A DNA stretch of 64,000 bases. Origin: Nocardia neocaledoniensis. Lineage in GTDB: Bacteria > Actinomycetota > Actinomycetes > Mycobacteriales > Mycobacteriaceae. The position numbers and the translations under genes were made by a program. The notes under the pieces were generated by a model. That model was not told the DNA's origin and did not search any database. It worked only from the letters and a program-made list of their open reading frames with translations. Below, in pieces: positions 8,640 to 17,340 of this stretch. Where the stretch lies: the NCBI RefSeq assembly GCF_003182135.1, contig NZ_QGTL01000001.1, positions 372,001 to 436,000 of the forward strand, given 5' to 3'. Each line of letters starts with the position of its first letter. Position 1 is the first letter of the stretch.

Positions 8640-9494
8640 TCAGGCGTCGCGGCGCAGGCCCTGCGCTCTGTCGACGCGCCGGGCCAGGAAGTCGAAGAGC
8701 CAGAACAGGATCAGGCCGACGAGCGAGGACAGCAGCAGCGCGGTGAGCAGTTCCTCGGTGGCCAGCTGCTGGCGGTAGACGTCGATCATCCGGCCGATGC
8801 CGGGTTCGCCCTGCCGGAAGAAGAAGTCGGCGACGATGGATCCGATGATCGCCATGCCGCCGGAGATCTTGAAGCCGGAGATCATCGCGGGCAGCGCGGT
8901 GGGCAGCTGCAGTTTCACCAGGCGCTGCCATCGGCTCGCCCCGTGCAGGGTGAACAGGTCGTGCTCGGCGGGCGCCACCGATTTCAGGCCGAACAGTGTG
9001 TTGGTGACGACCGGGAACAACGAGACCATCACGCAGACGATCACCCGGCTGGAGAACTCGTAGCCGAACCAGAACCCGAACAGCGGGACCACCGCGAGGA
9101 TCGGAATCGTCTGCAGCACCACCGCGTACGGATACAGCGAGTACTCGGCCCAGCGCGCCTGGCTCATCACCACCGCGAAGCTCACCCCGAGCACGATCGC
9201 CACGACCAGCCCGACCAGCGCCACCTGCACGGTCGACCACAGCGCGGCCACGATCGCGGTCCGCGCGACCGGATCGAGCAGTCCCTTCGCGATCACCTGT
9301 TCCGGGGCGGGCAGCAGGAACCGCGACTGCGGGTCGAGCAGGACGTGACTCACCAGCGACCAGCACGCCAGCACGGCGACGAACACCACGATCGGGGCGA
9401 GCACCCGGATCGGCGAGATCCGAAACGGCCAGCGGCGGCGGAGCTTCGGTGTCGCCGCGTCGAGTCCGGCACCGGACACCACGACGGCGGTCAT
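8640..9494 (-). CDS. ABC transporter permease (cassette A)
   Basis: 284-residue inner-membrane permease of the SsuC/TauC/ThiX class with about six helices. The cytoplasmic coupling loop reads LHGASRWQRLVKLQLPTALP, matching the EAA motif of importers. It follows the ATPase with an ATGA overlap and precedes the binding-protein gene by 48 bp, so the three genes form one importer. The unusually aromatic stretch ADFFFRQGEPGIG, with its Phe triplet, lies in the region before the last helix. Confidence 0.9.
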   Translation of the reverse strand: MTAVVVSGAGLDAATPKLRRRWPFRISPIRVLAPIVVFVAVLACWSLVSHVLLDPQSRFLLPAPEQVIAKGLLDPVARTAIVAALWSTVQVALVGLVVAIVLGVSFAVVMSQARWAEYSLYPYAVVLQTIPILAVVPLFGFWFGYEFSSRVIVCVMVSLFPVVTNTLFGLKSVAPAEHDLFTLHGASRWQRLVKLQLPTALPAMISGFKISGGMAIIGSIVADFFFRQGEPGIGRMIDVYRQQLATEELLTALLLSSLVGLILFWLFDFLARRVDRAQGLRRDA

Positions 9495-10306
9495 GCGGCG
9501 ACCTCCTGTTCGGCGCCGCGCAGCGCGCCCGACACCTCGGCCGAGATCGCCGCGAATTCCGGGGTGTAGCGCAGCTGCGGCAGGCGGGGGAAGTCGAAGG
9601 GCACCGCGATCTCGGCGGCCACCCGCCCCGGCCGGCCGGTGAGGACCACGACCCTGGTCGACATGAACACCGCCTCGCTCACCGAGTGGGTGACGAAGAC
9701 ACCGGCGAAGGCGTCGCGCCGGAACAGCGCGCCGACCTCCTCGTTGAGTCGCTGCCGGGTGATCTCGTCGAGCGCGCCGAACGGTTCGTCGAACAGGAAC
9801 AGCTCCGGCCGCAGGGTCAGCGCCCTGGCGATGGAGGCCCGCATCCGCATGCCGCCGGACAGCTGCGCGGGCTTGTGCTTCTCGAATCCGGCCAGGCCGA
9901 CCCGTGCGATCGCGTCCCGCGCGTCCGCGCGGCGGGTGGCCCGGTCGACTCCGGCCAGTTCGGCGGGCAGCTCGACGTTGGCGGCGACGCTGCGCCAGGC
10001 CAGCAGGGTCGATTCCTGGAAGACGTAGCCCAGCCTGGTGGTGCCGACCGCGACGGCACCCGTGGTCGGCTGTTCGAAGCCGGCCGCCAGACGCAGCAGC
10101 GTCGATTTCCCACAGCCGGACGGGCCGACCAGCGAGACGAACTCGCCGGGCCTGACCCGCAGGTCGATATCGGACAGTGCCCGGGTGCCGTCACCGAAGA
10201 CGAGGGAGACGCCGTCGAAGGCCAGGGCCGGTTCGGGGTCGCGACCGCGGTCGATTCTCGTATACGAGTCGGCGGCGGGCGACGCGGTGGAAGCCGATGC
10301 GCTCAT
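9491..10306 (-). CDS. ABC transporter ATPase (cassette A)
   Basis: 271-residue ATPase of the SsuB/TauB class. It has Walker A GPSGCGKS, Q-loop VFQES, signature LSGGM, Walker B LFLFDEPFGALD and the switch His in FVTHS. The signature continues LSGGMRMRASIARAL, where most relatives have Q after GGM. The ATG at 10306 gives about 27 residues before the domain, and a copy of the cassette palindrome (10258-10267) falls inside these codons. No later in-frame start precedes the domain, so this start is accepted. A second palindrome copy lies 59 bp upstream. Confidence 0.9.
   Translation of the reverse strand: MSASASTASPAADSYTRIDRGRDPEPALAFDGVSLVFGDGTRALSDIDLRVRPGEFVSLVGPSGCGKSTLLRLAAGFEQPTTGAVAVGTTRLGYVFQESTLLAWRSVAANVELPAELAGVDRATRRADARDAIARVGLAGFEKHKPAQLSGGMRMRASIARALTLRPELFLFDEPFGALDEITRQRLNEEVGALFRRDAFAGVFVTHSVSEAVFMSTRVVVLTGRPGRVAAEIAVPFDFPRLPQLRYTPEFAAISAEVSGALRGAEQEVAA
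10258..10267. promoter_or_regulatory. GntR-type operator copy 1 (TCGTATACGA)
   Basis: Exact palindrome, extended to 12 bp as CTCGTATACGAG. It lies inside codons 13-17 of the ATPase gene and about 100 bp from copy 2, a spacing that could allow cooperative or looping repression of the transporter genes. Confidence 0.6.
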
Positions 10307-10364
10307 GGACTATTTGTAGTGGCCGGTCATTGCCGATCGCGGTCCGGCGGATTACACGCTTGTT

Positions 10365-10374
10365 TCGTATACGA
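10365..10374. promoter_or_regulatory. GntR-type operator copy 2 (TCGTATACGA)
   Basis: Exact palindrome directly after the stop codon of the amidohydrolase and 59 bp before the ATPase start. It indicates that the transporter genes have their own controlled promoter inside the gene row. Confidence 0.7.
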
Positions 10375-11577
10375 TCAATCGGCGGCGAGCAGCGCACCGT
10401 TCGCGGCGACCATCCGGCCGCGCTTGAACACCAGCCTGCGCGGGGGCAGCGCGACCACGGCGGCGGCCGGGGTGGGGCCGTCCACGACGCACAGGTCGGC
10501 GGGCGCGCCGGGCGTCAGCCCGTACTCGGTGAGGCCAAGAACCGCTGCGCCACCGTGGGTTCCGGCACGCAGCGCCAGCTCGATCTCCGTGTCGGCGACC
10601 AGGCGGTCCCGGTAGGCGACGGTGCTGATCCGGCGCAGCATGTCACCGTCGCCGTAGGGCGTCCACAGATCACGGATGCCGTCGTTGCCCAGCGCCAGCG
10701 TCGCTCCGGCACCGGCCATCACCCGCACCGGGACCACCGGGGCCTCGCCGACCGCGCAGGTCACCATCGCGACACCGGCGGCCGCGAGCTCCTCCGCGAT
10801 GCGGCGCTGCTCATCGGGCTCCTGTTGCCCCATGGCGTAGGCGTGACTGATGGTGACCCGGCCCGCGAGACCGAGCGCGCGGGTGCGCTCGACGATCAGG
10901 CCGAACTGCCAGGCGCCGAGCGAACCGCCGTCGTGCAGGTGGATGTCGATCTTCGCGCCGTAGCGCTCGGCCAGACCGAAGACGAGGTCGAGGTGGCCTG
11001 CGGCGTCGTCGTCGTAACCGGCGGGATCGAGCCCGCCGATGACCTCCACACCGTCCGCCAGCGCCGCTTCGAGCAGCTTCGCGGTGCCGGGGCGGCGGAG
11101 CAGACCGCCCTGCGGGAAGGCGACCAGCTCCACGTCGACGCGGTCACGGTGCCGTTCGGCGGCGGCGCGAACCACCTCCACCCCGGCGAGCCCGATCTCG
11201 GGGTCGACGTCGACATGACTGCGGACATGCGTCGTCCCGGCGGCGATCATGGCGGCGAGCAGGTTTCCCGCGTAGTCGACATTCGGGAGGCCGAGCTCGG
11301 CGCGGCGGCTCTCCCCGTTGGCGATGCGCCCGGCCAGGGTGCGGCCGCCGGTGTTCGGCACCCACGGCCCGCTCCACAAGGTCTTGTCCAGGTGGCAGTG
11401 GGTGTCGACCAGGCCGGGCAACACCAGCGCGCCGTCGAGGTCGATCACCTCGGCGGCCGGCGCGGCCAGGTCGGCGCCGATGGCGGCGATCCGGCCGTCG
11501 ACCACGTGGATGTCGGCGAGCTCGGGCGCGACGCCCGGGTTCCACGGCCTGCCGCCACGCAACAGCAATTCGGTCAT
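10375..11577 (-). CDS. Cytosine-deaminase-type amidohydrolase (cassette A, enzyme 1)
   Basis: 400-residue metal-dependent hydrolase of the cytosine deaminase/AtzC group. The metal motif is GLVDTHCHLDKTL, where relatives have HxHxDK; further family blocks are VRSHVDVDPEIGL, VAFPQGGLL and a late Asp in LALGNDGIRD. Such enzymes deaminate or open nitrogen heterocycles, or remove N-alkyl amines from triazines; the substrate is unknown. ATG 11577 has GAGGAGG about 6 nt upstream, which overrules the longer reading. It lies 31 bp after the TauE permease and precedes the ABC importer. Confidence 0.85.
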   Translation of the reverse strand: MTELLLRGGRPWNPGVAPELADIHVVDGRIAAIGADLAAPAAEVIDLDGALVLPGLVDTHCHLDKTLWSGPWVPNTGGRTLAGRIANGESRRAELGLPNVDYAGNLLAAMIAAGTTHVRSHVDVDPEIGLAGVEVVRAAAERHRDRVDVELVAFPQGGLLRRPGTAKLLEAALADGVEVIGGLDPAGYDDDAAGHLDLVFGLAERYGAKIDIHLHDGGSLGAWQFGLIVERTRALGLAGRVTISHAYAMGQQEPDEQRRIAEELAAAGVAMVTCAVGEAPVVPVRVMAGAGATLALGNDGIRDLWTPYGDGDMLRRISTVAYRDRLVADTEIELALRAGTHGGAAVLGLTEYGLTPGAPADLCVVDGPTPAAAVVALPPRRLVFKRGRMVAANGALLAAD

Positions 11578-11608
11578 CTCGGCTCCTCCTCGGGAACGGT
11601 CGCCCTGA

Positions 11609-12355
11609 TCAGGCGGTGAGCAACATGGCGGTGCCCGCCCCGGCACCGAAGACGATCACGACACCGCGGAACACCGTGGGCCGCAGGCGATCGGCGAACC
11701 GGGCGCCCAGCACACCACCGGCGAGACAGGCGGGCGCCAGGATCGCGACGGCGAGCCAGTGCACCGGCCCGAACAGCGCGACCGCGACCATGGCGGTCGT
11801 CGACACCGCCACCGTGAGCACGCTCTTCAGTCCGTTGAGCAGCTGCGCCGAGGCGTCGAGCCCGAGCGCCAGCGCGGTCAGCAGGACGATCCCCATCCCG
11901 CCGTTGAAATACGCGCCGTAAGCACCACCGAGGAACAATCCAGCGAACAGCATGAGCCGCGAATCGGACTGCCGGACGGCCAGTTTGCGGGACAGCCACG
12001 GCTGCGCGGCGAACAGGGCGGTCGCCCCGAGCACCAGGTACGGCACCAGCGCCGCGAACACCGCGGGCGGCGCGGCGAGCAGCACGAGGACACCGCCCAG
12101 CGCGCCCGCGGTCCCGGTGACCACCAGGCGGGGCAGCAGCTCCCGGTACTCTTCCGTCCGCTTACGCAGCGCCGCGGCACCGCCCAGGTAGCCGGGCCAG
12201 ACCGCGACGGCATTGGTGACGGTCGCGGTCACCGGCGACAGCCCGAAGGCCAGCAGGGCGGGAAACGACAGCAGGCTGCCGCCACCGGCGATGGCGTTGC
12301 AGAAACCTGCCCCGACACCCGCGGCCAGCAGCAGGGCCATGTGCACGGGATCCAT
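11609..12355 (-). CDS. TauE/SafE-family membrane permease (cassette A)
   Basis: 248-residue protein with about eight membrane helices. The duplicated TauE/SafE motif is seen as GFCNAIAGGGSLLSFPALL and GGAYGAYFNGGMGIVL. The family moves small anions such as sulfite, sulfoacetate or other organic anions, usually outward. The ATG at 12355 has GGAAAGG upstream, and the longer reading into the GntR promoter is rejected. A GntR operator lies 29 bp upstream. It is the first gene of the leftward cassette A transcript, so it may export a product or take up the substrate of the hydrolases. Confidence 0.85.
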   Translation of the reverse strand: MDPVHMALLLAAGVGAGFCNAIAGGGSLLSFPALLAFGLSPVTATVTNAVAVWPGYLGGAAALRKRTEEYRELLPRLVVTGTAGALGGVLVLLAAPPAVFAALVPYLVLGATALFAAQPWLSRKLAVRQSDSRLMLFAGLFLGGAYGAYFNGGMGIVLLTALALGLDASAQLLNGLKSVLTVAVSTTAMVAVALFGPVHWLAVAILAPACLAGGVLGARFADRLRPTVFRGVVIVFGAGAGTAMLLTA

Positions 12356-12383
12356 GACAACCTTTCCGAAGAGCGTGTCGCGA

Positions 12384-12393
12384 TCGTATACGA
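12384..12393. promoter_or_regulatory. GntR-type operator copy 3 (TCGTATACGA)
   Basis: Exact palindrome 29 bp upstream of the TauE permease start, in the divergent region with the gntR gene. It is placed where a repressor would block the leftward transcript. Confidence 0.75.
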
Positions 12394-12487
12394 CCACGCC
12401 TGCCAGGTCTCCGCGAGCGCTGGTGAGCCGTGCCACCAGCCGCTCAGGCCGTGTCGTGCCGTAGATTCGAGGGAGAACGGCCGCGGA

Positions 12488-12497
12488 TCGTAGACGA
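12488..12497. promoter_or_regulatory. GntR-type operator copy 4 (TCGTAGACGA), probable autoregulatory site
   Basis: One mismatch to the consensus, in the central pair. It lies 40 bp before the gntR start codon, so the regulator probably controls itself. Confidence 0.6.
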
Positions 12498-12536
12498 ACA
12501 GCGCGGCACTCTTCCGCGATCGACCCTGGAGGCGAT

Positions 12537-13190
12537 GTGAGCAGCACCGTGCGCCGGATGACGCCGCAGCAGGTCTGCCGGGCCATCCGCGACGACATCA
12601 TTCGCGGCGACTTCGTCTCCGGTCAGCGCCTGACCGAGGACACCCTCGCCGAGCGCTACGGCGTCTCGCGGGTCCCGGTGCGTGAGGCGCTGCGCACCCT
12701 CGAAGCCGAGGGTTTCGCCTCGTCCCGGCCGTACGCGGGCACCTTCGTCGCCGAGCTGACCGAGGCCGAGGCGGCCGATCTGCTCGAGATCCGCGCGCTG
12801 CTCGAACCGCTGTGCGCGAGCCGCGCGGCCACCCGGCGCAGCCCCGAACAGCTGGGCAGGCTCAAAGAACTCACCTCGCTGGGCCAGGAGGCGGTGCGCG
12901 ACGGCAGGCTCGACGAGCTGGCCCGGCTCAACAGCCGGTTCCACGAGGTGCTGGCCGAGGCGTCGGGCAGCGCGCTGCTGACCCAGCTGATCACCCAGCT
13001 CAGCTGGAAGATCGCCTGGGTGTACGCGGTCGAGCTGCCACGCCGGGCCGAGGATTCCTGGCACGAGCACGAACAGATCTGCGCCGCGCTGGCGGCGGGC
13101 GACGCCGAGCGGGCCCGCGCGGTGGTCGCCGAGCACATCGCGCACGCCGAATCCGCCTATCGCCTGCGCGGCCGTTCCACGGACGCGTAA
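12537..13190 (+). CDS. GntR-family regulator, FadR/FCD type (cassette A)
   Basis: 217-residue transcription factor. The N-terminal winged helix contains IRGDFVSGQRLTEDTLAERY and GVSRVPVREALRTLEAEG, the GntR DNA-binding signature. The C-terminal all-helical FCD domain has the metal/ligand residues in NSRFHEVLAEASG, the WHEHEQI stretch and HIAHAE. GTG 12537 has GGAGG about 7 nt upstream. It diverges from the TauE permease and is followed by amidohydrolase 2. Palindromes at every promoter of the cassette, including its own, make it the likely local regulator, with a pathway metabolite as ligand (inferred). Confidence 0.9.
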   Translation: MSSTVRRMTPQQVCRAIRDDIIRGDFVSGQRLTEDTLAERYGVSRVPVREALRTLEAEGFASSRPYAGTFVAELTEAEAADLLEIRALLEPLCASRAATRRSPEQLGRLKELTSLGQEAVRDGRLDELARLNSRFHEVLAEASGSALLTQLITQLSWKIAWVYAVELPRRAEDSWHEHEQICAALAAGDAERARAVVAEHIAHAESAYRLRGRSTDA

Positions 13191-13231
13191 CACACCCGCA
13201 GCATCCGCCGCCTCCCCCGGAAACACAGCCG

Positions 13232-13241
13232 TCGTATACAA
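13232..13241. promoter_or_regulatory. GntR-type operator copy 5 (TCGTATACAA)
   Basis: One mismatch to the palindrome consensus. It lies 30 bp before the start of amidohydrolase 2 and 42 bp after the gntR stop, giving that gene its own controlled promoter. Confidence 0.6.
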
Positions 13242-13270
13242 AGATGGTCCCCGCGTTTCAGGAGGTTCTC

Positions 13271-14533
13271 GTGGCCGATCTGGTGCTGCGCCGCGCCCGC
13301 GTCGCCGACGACGCCGAGCCCGTCGACATCGCCGTCTCCGACGGGATCATCACCGCTGTCGAGCCGGCGCTGCGGTGCCGGTCGGCGGCCGAGATCGACT
13401 GCGCCGCAAGGGTTGTCATTCCCGGCTTGATCGAACCGCATGTGCACCTGGACAAGGCGCTGCTGGCCACCCAGGCCGTCGCACCGGACGACACCCTGGC
13501 GGGCGCCATCGCGGTCACCGGGGAGCTCAAGCGTGGTTTCACCGCCACCGATGTGGCGGCGCGCGCCAGGCGGGTGCTCGACCAAGCGATCGTCCACGGC
13601 ACCACCGCGCTCCGGGCGCACCCCGATGTCGATCCGATCGTCGGGCTGCTCGGGGTGGACGTGCTGGTCGATCTGCGCGCGGAGTACCGCGGCCTGATCG
13701 ATCTGCAGATCGTGGCGTTCCCGCAGGAGGGCATCCTGCGCGCGCCCGGCACGCTGGAGCTGTTGCGCGCGGCGCTGCGGCGCGGCGCGGACGTGATCGG
13801 CGGGTGCTCCTACAACGAAGCCGATGTCGCCGACTGCGAGCGGCACGTCGACCTGGTCTTCGAGCTGGCGGCCGAATTCGATGTCCCCGTGGACATCCAC
13901 GCCGATTTCGCCGACGACGCGACCGATCCGCGCTTCGCCATGGCCGACTACATCGCCACGGCCACCGAGCGCGCCGGCCTCGGTGGCCGGGTCGCGATCG
14001 GCCACGTCACCTCCCTCGCGGGCCGCCCGCCCGGGGAGCGACGGGCGACGATGGCGCGCCTGGCCGAGGCCGGGGTCGCGGTGGTCCCGCTGCCCGCCAC
14101 CGACATGCATCTGGGTGGCCGCGCGGACGAGACCGCGGTGCGCCGCGGGATCGCACCGGTCCGTGAACTCTGGGCGGCCGGGGTCACGACCGCCTACTCC
14201 TCCAACAACATTCGCAATGCCTTCACCCCCTACGGCAACGCCGACCTGCTCGACATCGGCCTGTTCCTCGCCCAGACCGGTCACCTCGGCAGCCCGGCGG
14301 ATCTGCGCCGTGTACTGGCGATGGCCACCACCGAGGCCGCGGCCCTGCTCGGCATCGGCGATCGGCACGGCATCCGGGTCGGCGCGCGGGCCGACCTCGT
14401 CGTCCTCGGCACCCACCGCGTGGCCGACGCCCTGCTGGATCGCCCCGACCGCTGCTACGTCGTGAAGGCGGGCCGGATCGTCGCCCGCACCACCCGCACG
14501 ACCGAGATCCTGCGGCCGGCGCCGGTGCGGTGA
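13271..14533 (+). CDS. Cytosine-deaminase-type amidohydrolase (cassette A, enzyme 2)
   Basis: 420-residue paralogue of enzyme 1. It shares the metal motif GLIEPHVHLDKAL, then RAHPDVDPIVGL, VAFPQEGILRAPGTLELL and DVIGGCSYNEAD. The later metal His and Asp regions read VDIHADFADD and AIGHVTSLAG, but the late catalytic block is AYSSNNIRNAFTPYGN where enzyme 1 has GNDGIRDLWTPYGD, so substrate handling probably differs. GTG 13271 follows AGGAGG by 5 nt, which sets the start against a much longer reading through gntR. It converges on the ABC ATPase of cassette B. Confidence 0.85.
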   Translation: MADLVLRRARVADDAEPVDIAVSDGIITAVEPALRCRSAAEIDCAARVVIPGLIEPHVHLDKALLATQAVAPDDTLAGAIAVTGELKRGFTATDVAARARRVLDQAIVHGTTALRAHPDVDPIVGLLGVDVLVDLRAEYRGLIDLQIVAFPQEGILRAPGTLELLRAALRRGADVIGGCSYNEADVADCERHVDLVFELAAEFDVPVDIHADFADDATDPRFAMADYIATATERAGLGGRVAIGHVTSLAGRPPGERRATMARLAEAGVAVVPLPATDMHLGGRADETAVRRGIAPVRELWAAGVTTAYSSNNIRNAFTPYGNADLLDIGLFLAQTGHLGSPADLRRVLAMATTEAAALLGIGDRHGIRVGARADLVVLGTHRVADALLDRPDRCYVVKAGRIVARTTRTTEILRPAPVR

Positions 14534-14577
14534 CCGACCCAGGCCCCACGGACACGCTCGGCCGCGACTACCCGCGA

Positions 14578-15384
14578 TCAGACCGTGGTGTGGTTTCCCT
14601 GATGGACGAGCGCGTCGATACGCCGCTTGTAGGCGTTGAATTCCGGTGTGGTGGAGTCCCGTTCAGCGGGCAGGTCGATCTCGACGATCTCCCGCACGTG
14701 CCCCGCGTTGCCGTGCGCCGCGCCACCGGCCATCACCACCACGCGATCGGCGAGGTACACCGCCTCGTCGATGCCGTGGGTGACGAAGACGACGGTCACC
14801 GCGGTCTCCCGGTGGATGCGTTTGAGTTCCGCCTGCATATCCGTGCGGGTGAGCGCGTCCAGGGCGCCGAACGGTTCGTCCATCAGCAGCACCGCGGGAC
14901 TGTTGGCCAGGACCCGCGCGATCGCCACCCGCTGCTGCATACCGCCGGAGAGCTGGTGCGGAAACGATGTGCGCACCCTGGTCAAGCCGACGGTGTCGAG
15001 CCAGCGGTCGGTGATCTCACGGATGTCGGGGCGGGTCATCCTGGCCTGCTTCGGTCCGTAGGCGATGTTCTCGGCGACGGTCAGCCAGGGGAAGAGCCCG
15101 TAGTCCTGGAAGACCACCCCGCGCTCGGGCCCCGGCCCGCTGATCGGCTCGTCGCCGACGGTGACGGTGCCGGTGGAGGTCTCCTCGAAGCCCGCCAGGA
15201 TGCGCAGCAGCGTCGACTTGCCGCACCCGCTCGCCCCGACCACGCAGACGAATTCACCCGCCGCGATGTCGAGGTCGACACCGTCGACGGCGAAGCCGGA
15301 CGCCCCGGGGTAGCGCTTGCCGAGTCCGGCGACGGCGATCCGCGCCGGGCGATGCGGGCGACGGCGCGTGGAGTAGATCTTCAT
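14578..15384 (-). CDS. ABC transporter ATPase (cassette B)
   Basis: 268-residue ATPase of the nitrate/sulfonate/taurine importer class. It shows Walker A GASGCGKS, Q-loop VVFQDYGLFPW, signature LSGGMQQRVAIARVL, Walker B VLLMDEPFGALD and switch FVTHG. It is the last gene of the leftward cassette B transcript, 19 bp after the permease, with AGGAA before its ATG. Its C-terminal extension (PEFNAYKRRIDAL) is typical of SsuB/TauB relatives. It pairs with the permease and binding protein just upstream. Confidence 0.92.
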   Translation of the reverse strand: MKIYSTRRRPHRPARIAVAGLGKRYPGASGFAVDGVDLDIAAGEFVCVVGASGCGKSTLLRILAGFEETSTGTVTVGDEPISGPGPERGVVFQDYGLFPWLTVAENIAYGPKQARMTRPDIREITDRWLDTVGLTRVRTSFPHQLSGGMQQRVAIARVLANSPAVLLMDEPFGALDALTRTDMQAELKRIHRETAVTVVFVTHGIDEAVYLADRVVVMAGGAAHGNAGHVREIVEIDLPAERDSTTPEFNAYKRRIDALVHQGNHTTV

Positions 15385-15403
15385 GCTGTTCCTGTCTGTG
15401 TCG

Positions 15404-16288
15404 TCACGGAAGCAGGGGCCTGCGGCGCGCGAGGAGCCGCACCAGCAGCATCAGCAGCCGGTCGGCGAGGAATCCGGCCAGGCCGATCACGATCATCACC
15501 GCGATGATCAGATCGGTCCGCGACTGCTCCCTGGCCTGGGTGATCAGGGCGCCGAGGCCCACCCGGATGCCCACCGTCTCGCCGACGACCAGGATCACCC
15601 AGGACAGTCCGAGGGCGATCCGCAGTCCGGCGACGACGCCGGGCACCGCGGCGGGCAGCACCACCTTGTACAGCGTGTGCGCGGGCGGGGTGCCCAGCAT
15701 CGCGGCGGCTTCGAGCAGCCGTTCCGGGACGGCCCGCACCCCGGCGATGGTGTTGAGCAGGATCGAGAACACCGCAGCCAGGAACACCAGGAAGATGGTC
15801 GAGCGGTCGCCGAAGCCGATGATCAGCAGCGACAGCGGCGCCCAGGCGGTGACCGGGATCGGGCGCACGAGGTTGATGGTGGGCTCGAGCATCCGGTACA
15901 CCAGCCGGGAGCGGCCCATGACGATGCCGAGTGGGATCGCGACGGCGGCGGCGAGTGCGAAGCCCTGCGTGACCCGCAGGGTGCTGGCGTAGAGGTGCAG
16001 CCAGAGGGTGCCGCTGTAGGTGTCGTCGACGATGCCGCCGACGGCGAGGTCGGCCAGCCGCCGAGCCACCTCGTACGGCGTGGGCAGGAACCGCATCTGG
16101 ATGCCGAAGGGCAGGGTCCAGCCGCCGGCTACGCCGCAGTCCCACAGCAGCCCCAGCAGCAGCGGGACCGGCAGCGCCCACAGCGCCGTGACCACCCGGC
16201 TGGGTAGCCGCATCACGCGCCTGCGGCCGGTCGCCAGGGTCGTCCGCTCGGTCGGTCGCGCCGTCGGTGGGGCGTCGAGGGCGGTCAT
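15404..16288 (-). CDS. ABC transporter permease (cassette B)
   Basis: 294-residue inner-membrane permease with about six helices and a long N-terminal tail (TALDAPPTARPTERTTLATG). The coupling loop reads AAAMLGTPPAHTLYKVVLPA, the importer EAA motif. The ATG overlaps the binding-protein stop as ATGA. An open frame of 673 codons covers this gene and runs through the binding-protein gene in the wrong frame; only the part from 16288 is real. Confidence 0.9.
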   Translation of the reverse strand: MTALDAPPTARPTERTTLATGRRRVMRLPSRVVTALWALPVPLLLGLLWDCGVAGGWTLPFGIQMRFLPTPYEVARRLADLAVGGIVDDTYSGTLWLHLYASTLRVTQGFALAAAVAIPLGIVMGRSRLVYRMLEPTINLVRPIPVTAWAPLSLLIIGFGDRSTIFLVFLAAVFSILLNTIAGVRAVPERLLEAAAMLGTPPAHTLYKVVLPAAVPGVVAGLRIALGLSWVILVVGETVGIRVGLGALITQAREQSRTDLIIAVMIVIGLAGFLADRLLMLLVRLLARRRPLLP

Positions 16289-17256
16289 CGTCCGACGCCC
16301 GCCGAGGCGAGGAACCCGGTGTCGAAGACCTTCGTCATGTCGGGCGCTTCGGACAGCTGGTCGAAGGCCAGCATCTGCTCGGCGAGCGCGCCCACCCGGC
16401 CGCGATACTCGTCGTCGAGTTCCCAGCGCAGCCAGACGTTTCCGGTCGCGGTCTCGACGATCGCGCGGTCCAGGCCGAAGGTGTCGACCAGCCCGTCGAC
16501 CCATGCCTGGTGATCGCCCTTCATGAACTCGATGGCCTGGACGAAGCTGCGCACGGTCTGCTGGACGCGGTCGCGGTCCTGCTCGATGAGCGCGCCCCTG
16601 GTCCCGAACACGATGTTCACTCCGCCGATCGGGGTGTCGTAGGGCGAGACGATCGAGTGCGCGCCGAGCTGTTTGACGATCGAGGGCGCGGTCTCGGCGC
16701 TGAGAAACGCGTCGATCTGGCCGGATTTGTAGGCGTTGGCCATGTCGGAGTAGGCCAGATTCACGAGCTGGACGTCGGTGGCCGGGTCGAGGCCGTGCGC
16801 GCGCAGGGTCAGCTTCAGCACGATCTCCTGCGAAGATCCGGGTGGGAAGCCGATCTTCTTGCCGCGCAGGTCGTTCGGCGTCGCGATCTCGGGTTTGCCG
16901 ACGAACGCCGAACCGCCGTTGGCCGCCGAGGCCACGATCCGCACGTCCTGACCCGCCGCGCTGCCCGCCAGCATCGACGGCGCGCCGAGGACACCGAAGT
17001 CGACGGCGCCCGAGGCGAGCGCGTTCTTGATGTCGGGCGAGTTCTCGAACAGCACGATCTCGTAGGTGGTGCCCGCGGGCGCGAACCGCTGCATGAAGTA
17101 GGGCGCGTAGAGGTGGGGTTGGCCGCGCAGGGTGCCGATCTTGATCGTGTCTCCCGCGCCGGCGCTGTCGGGTGTGGCGATGCACGCCGTCAGTCCGAGC
17201 ACCAGCGTCAGCGCGGTGAACAGCGCCGAGAGAAGGTGGCGCGATGGGTGTTTCAT
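16285..17256 (-). CDS. ABC transporter substrate-binding lipoprotein (cassette B)
   Basis: 323-residue solute-binding protein. A signal peptide ends in the lipobox LTAC. The NMT1/SsuA-type fold follows: KIGTLRGQPHLYAPYFMQR, SGAVDFGVLGAPSM and DLRGKKIGFPPGSSQE. ATG 17256 has GAGAGGAA upstream. The gap from the amidase gene is 84 bp. The ligand is unknown; the co-encoded amidase and formamidase suggest an amide, formamide or carbamoyl compound. Confidence 0.9.
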   Translation of the reverse strand: MKHPSRHLLSALFTALTLVLGLTACIATPDSAGAGDTIKIGTLRGQPHLYAPYFMQRFAPAGTTYEIVLFENSPDIKNALASGAVDFGVLGAPSMLAGSAAGQDVRIVASAANGGSAFVGKPEIATPNDLRGKKIGFPPGSSQEIVLKLTLRAHGLDPATDVQLVNLAYSDMANAYKSGQIDAFLSAETAPSIVKQLGAHSIVSPYDTPIGGVNIVFGTRGALIEQDRDRVQQTVRSFVQAIEFMKGDHQAWVDGLVDTFGLDRAIVETATGNVWLRWELDDEYRGRVGALAEQMLAFDQLSEAPDMTKVFDTGFLASAGVGR

Positions 17257-17340
17257 GATGATTCCTCTCGGAAGTCCGGCGCCGCCGCCCGCGATGCCGG
17301 GACCACGCCGACGGGGTGGCGGGGTCGTGGGAACGGGCGG

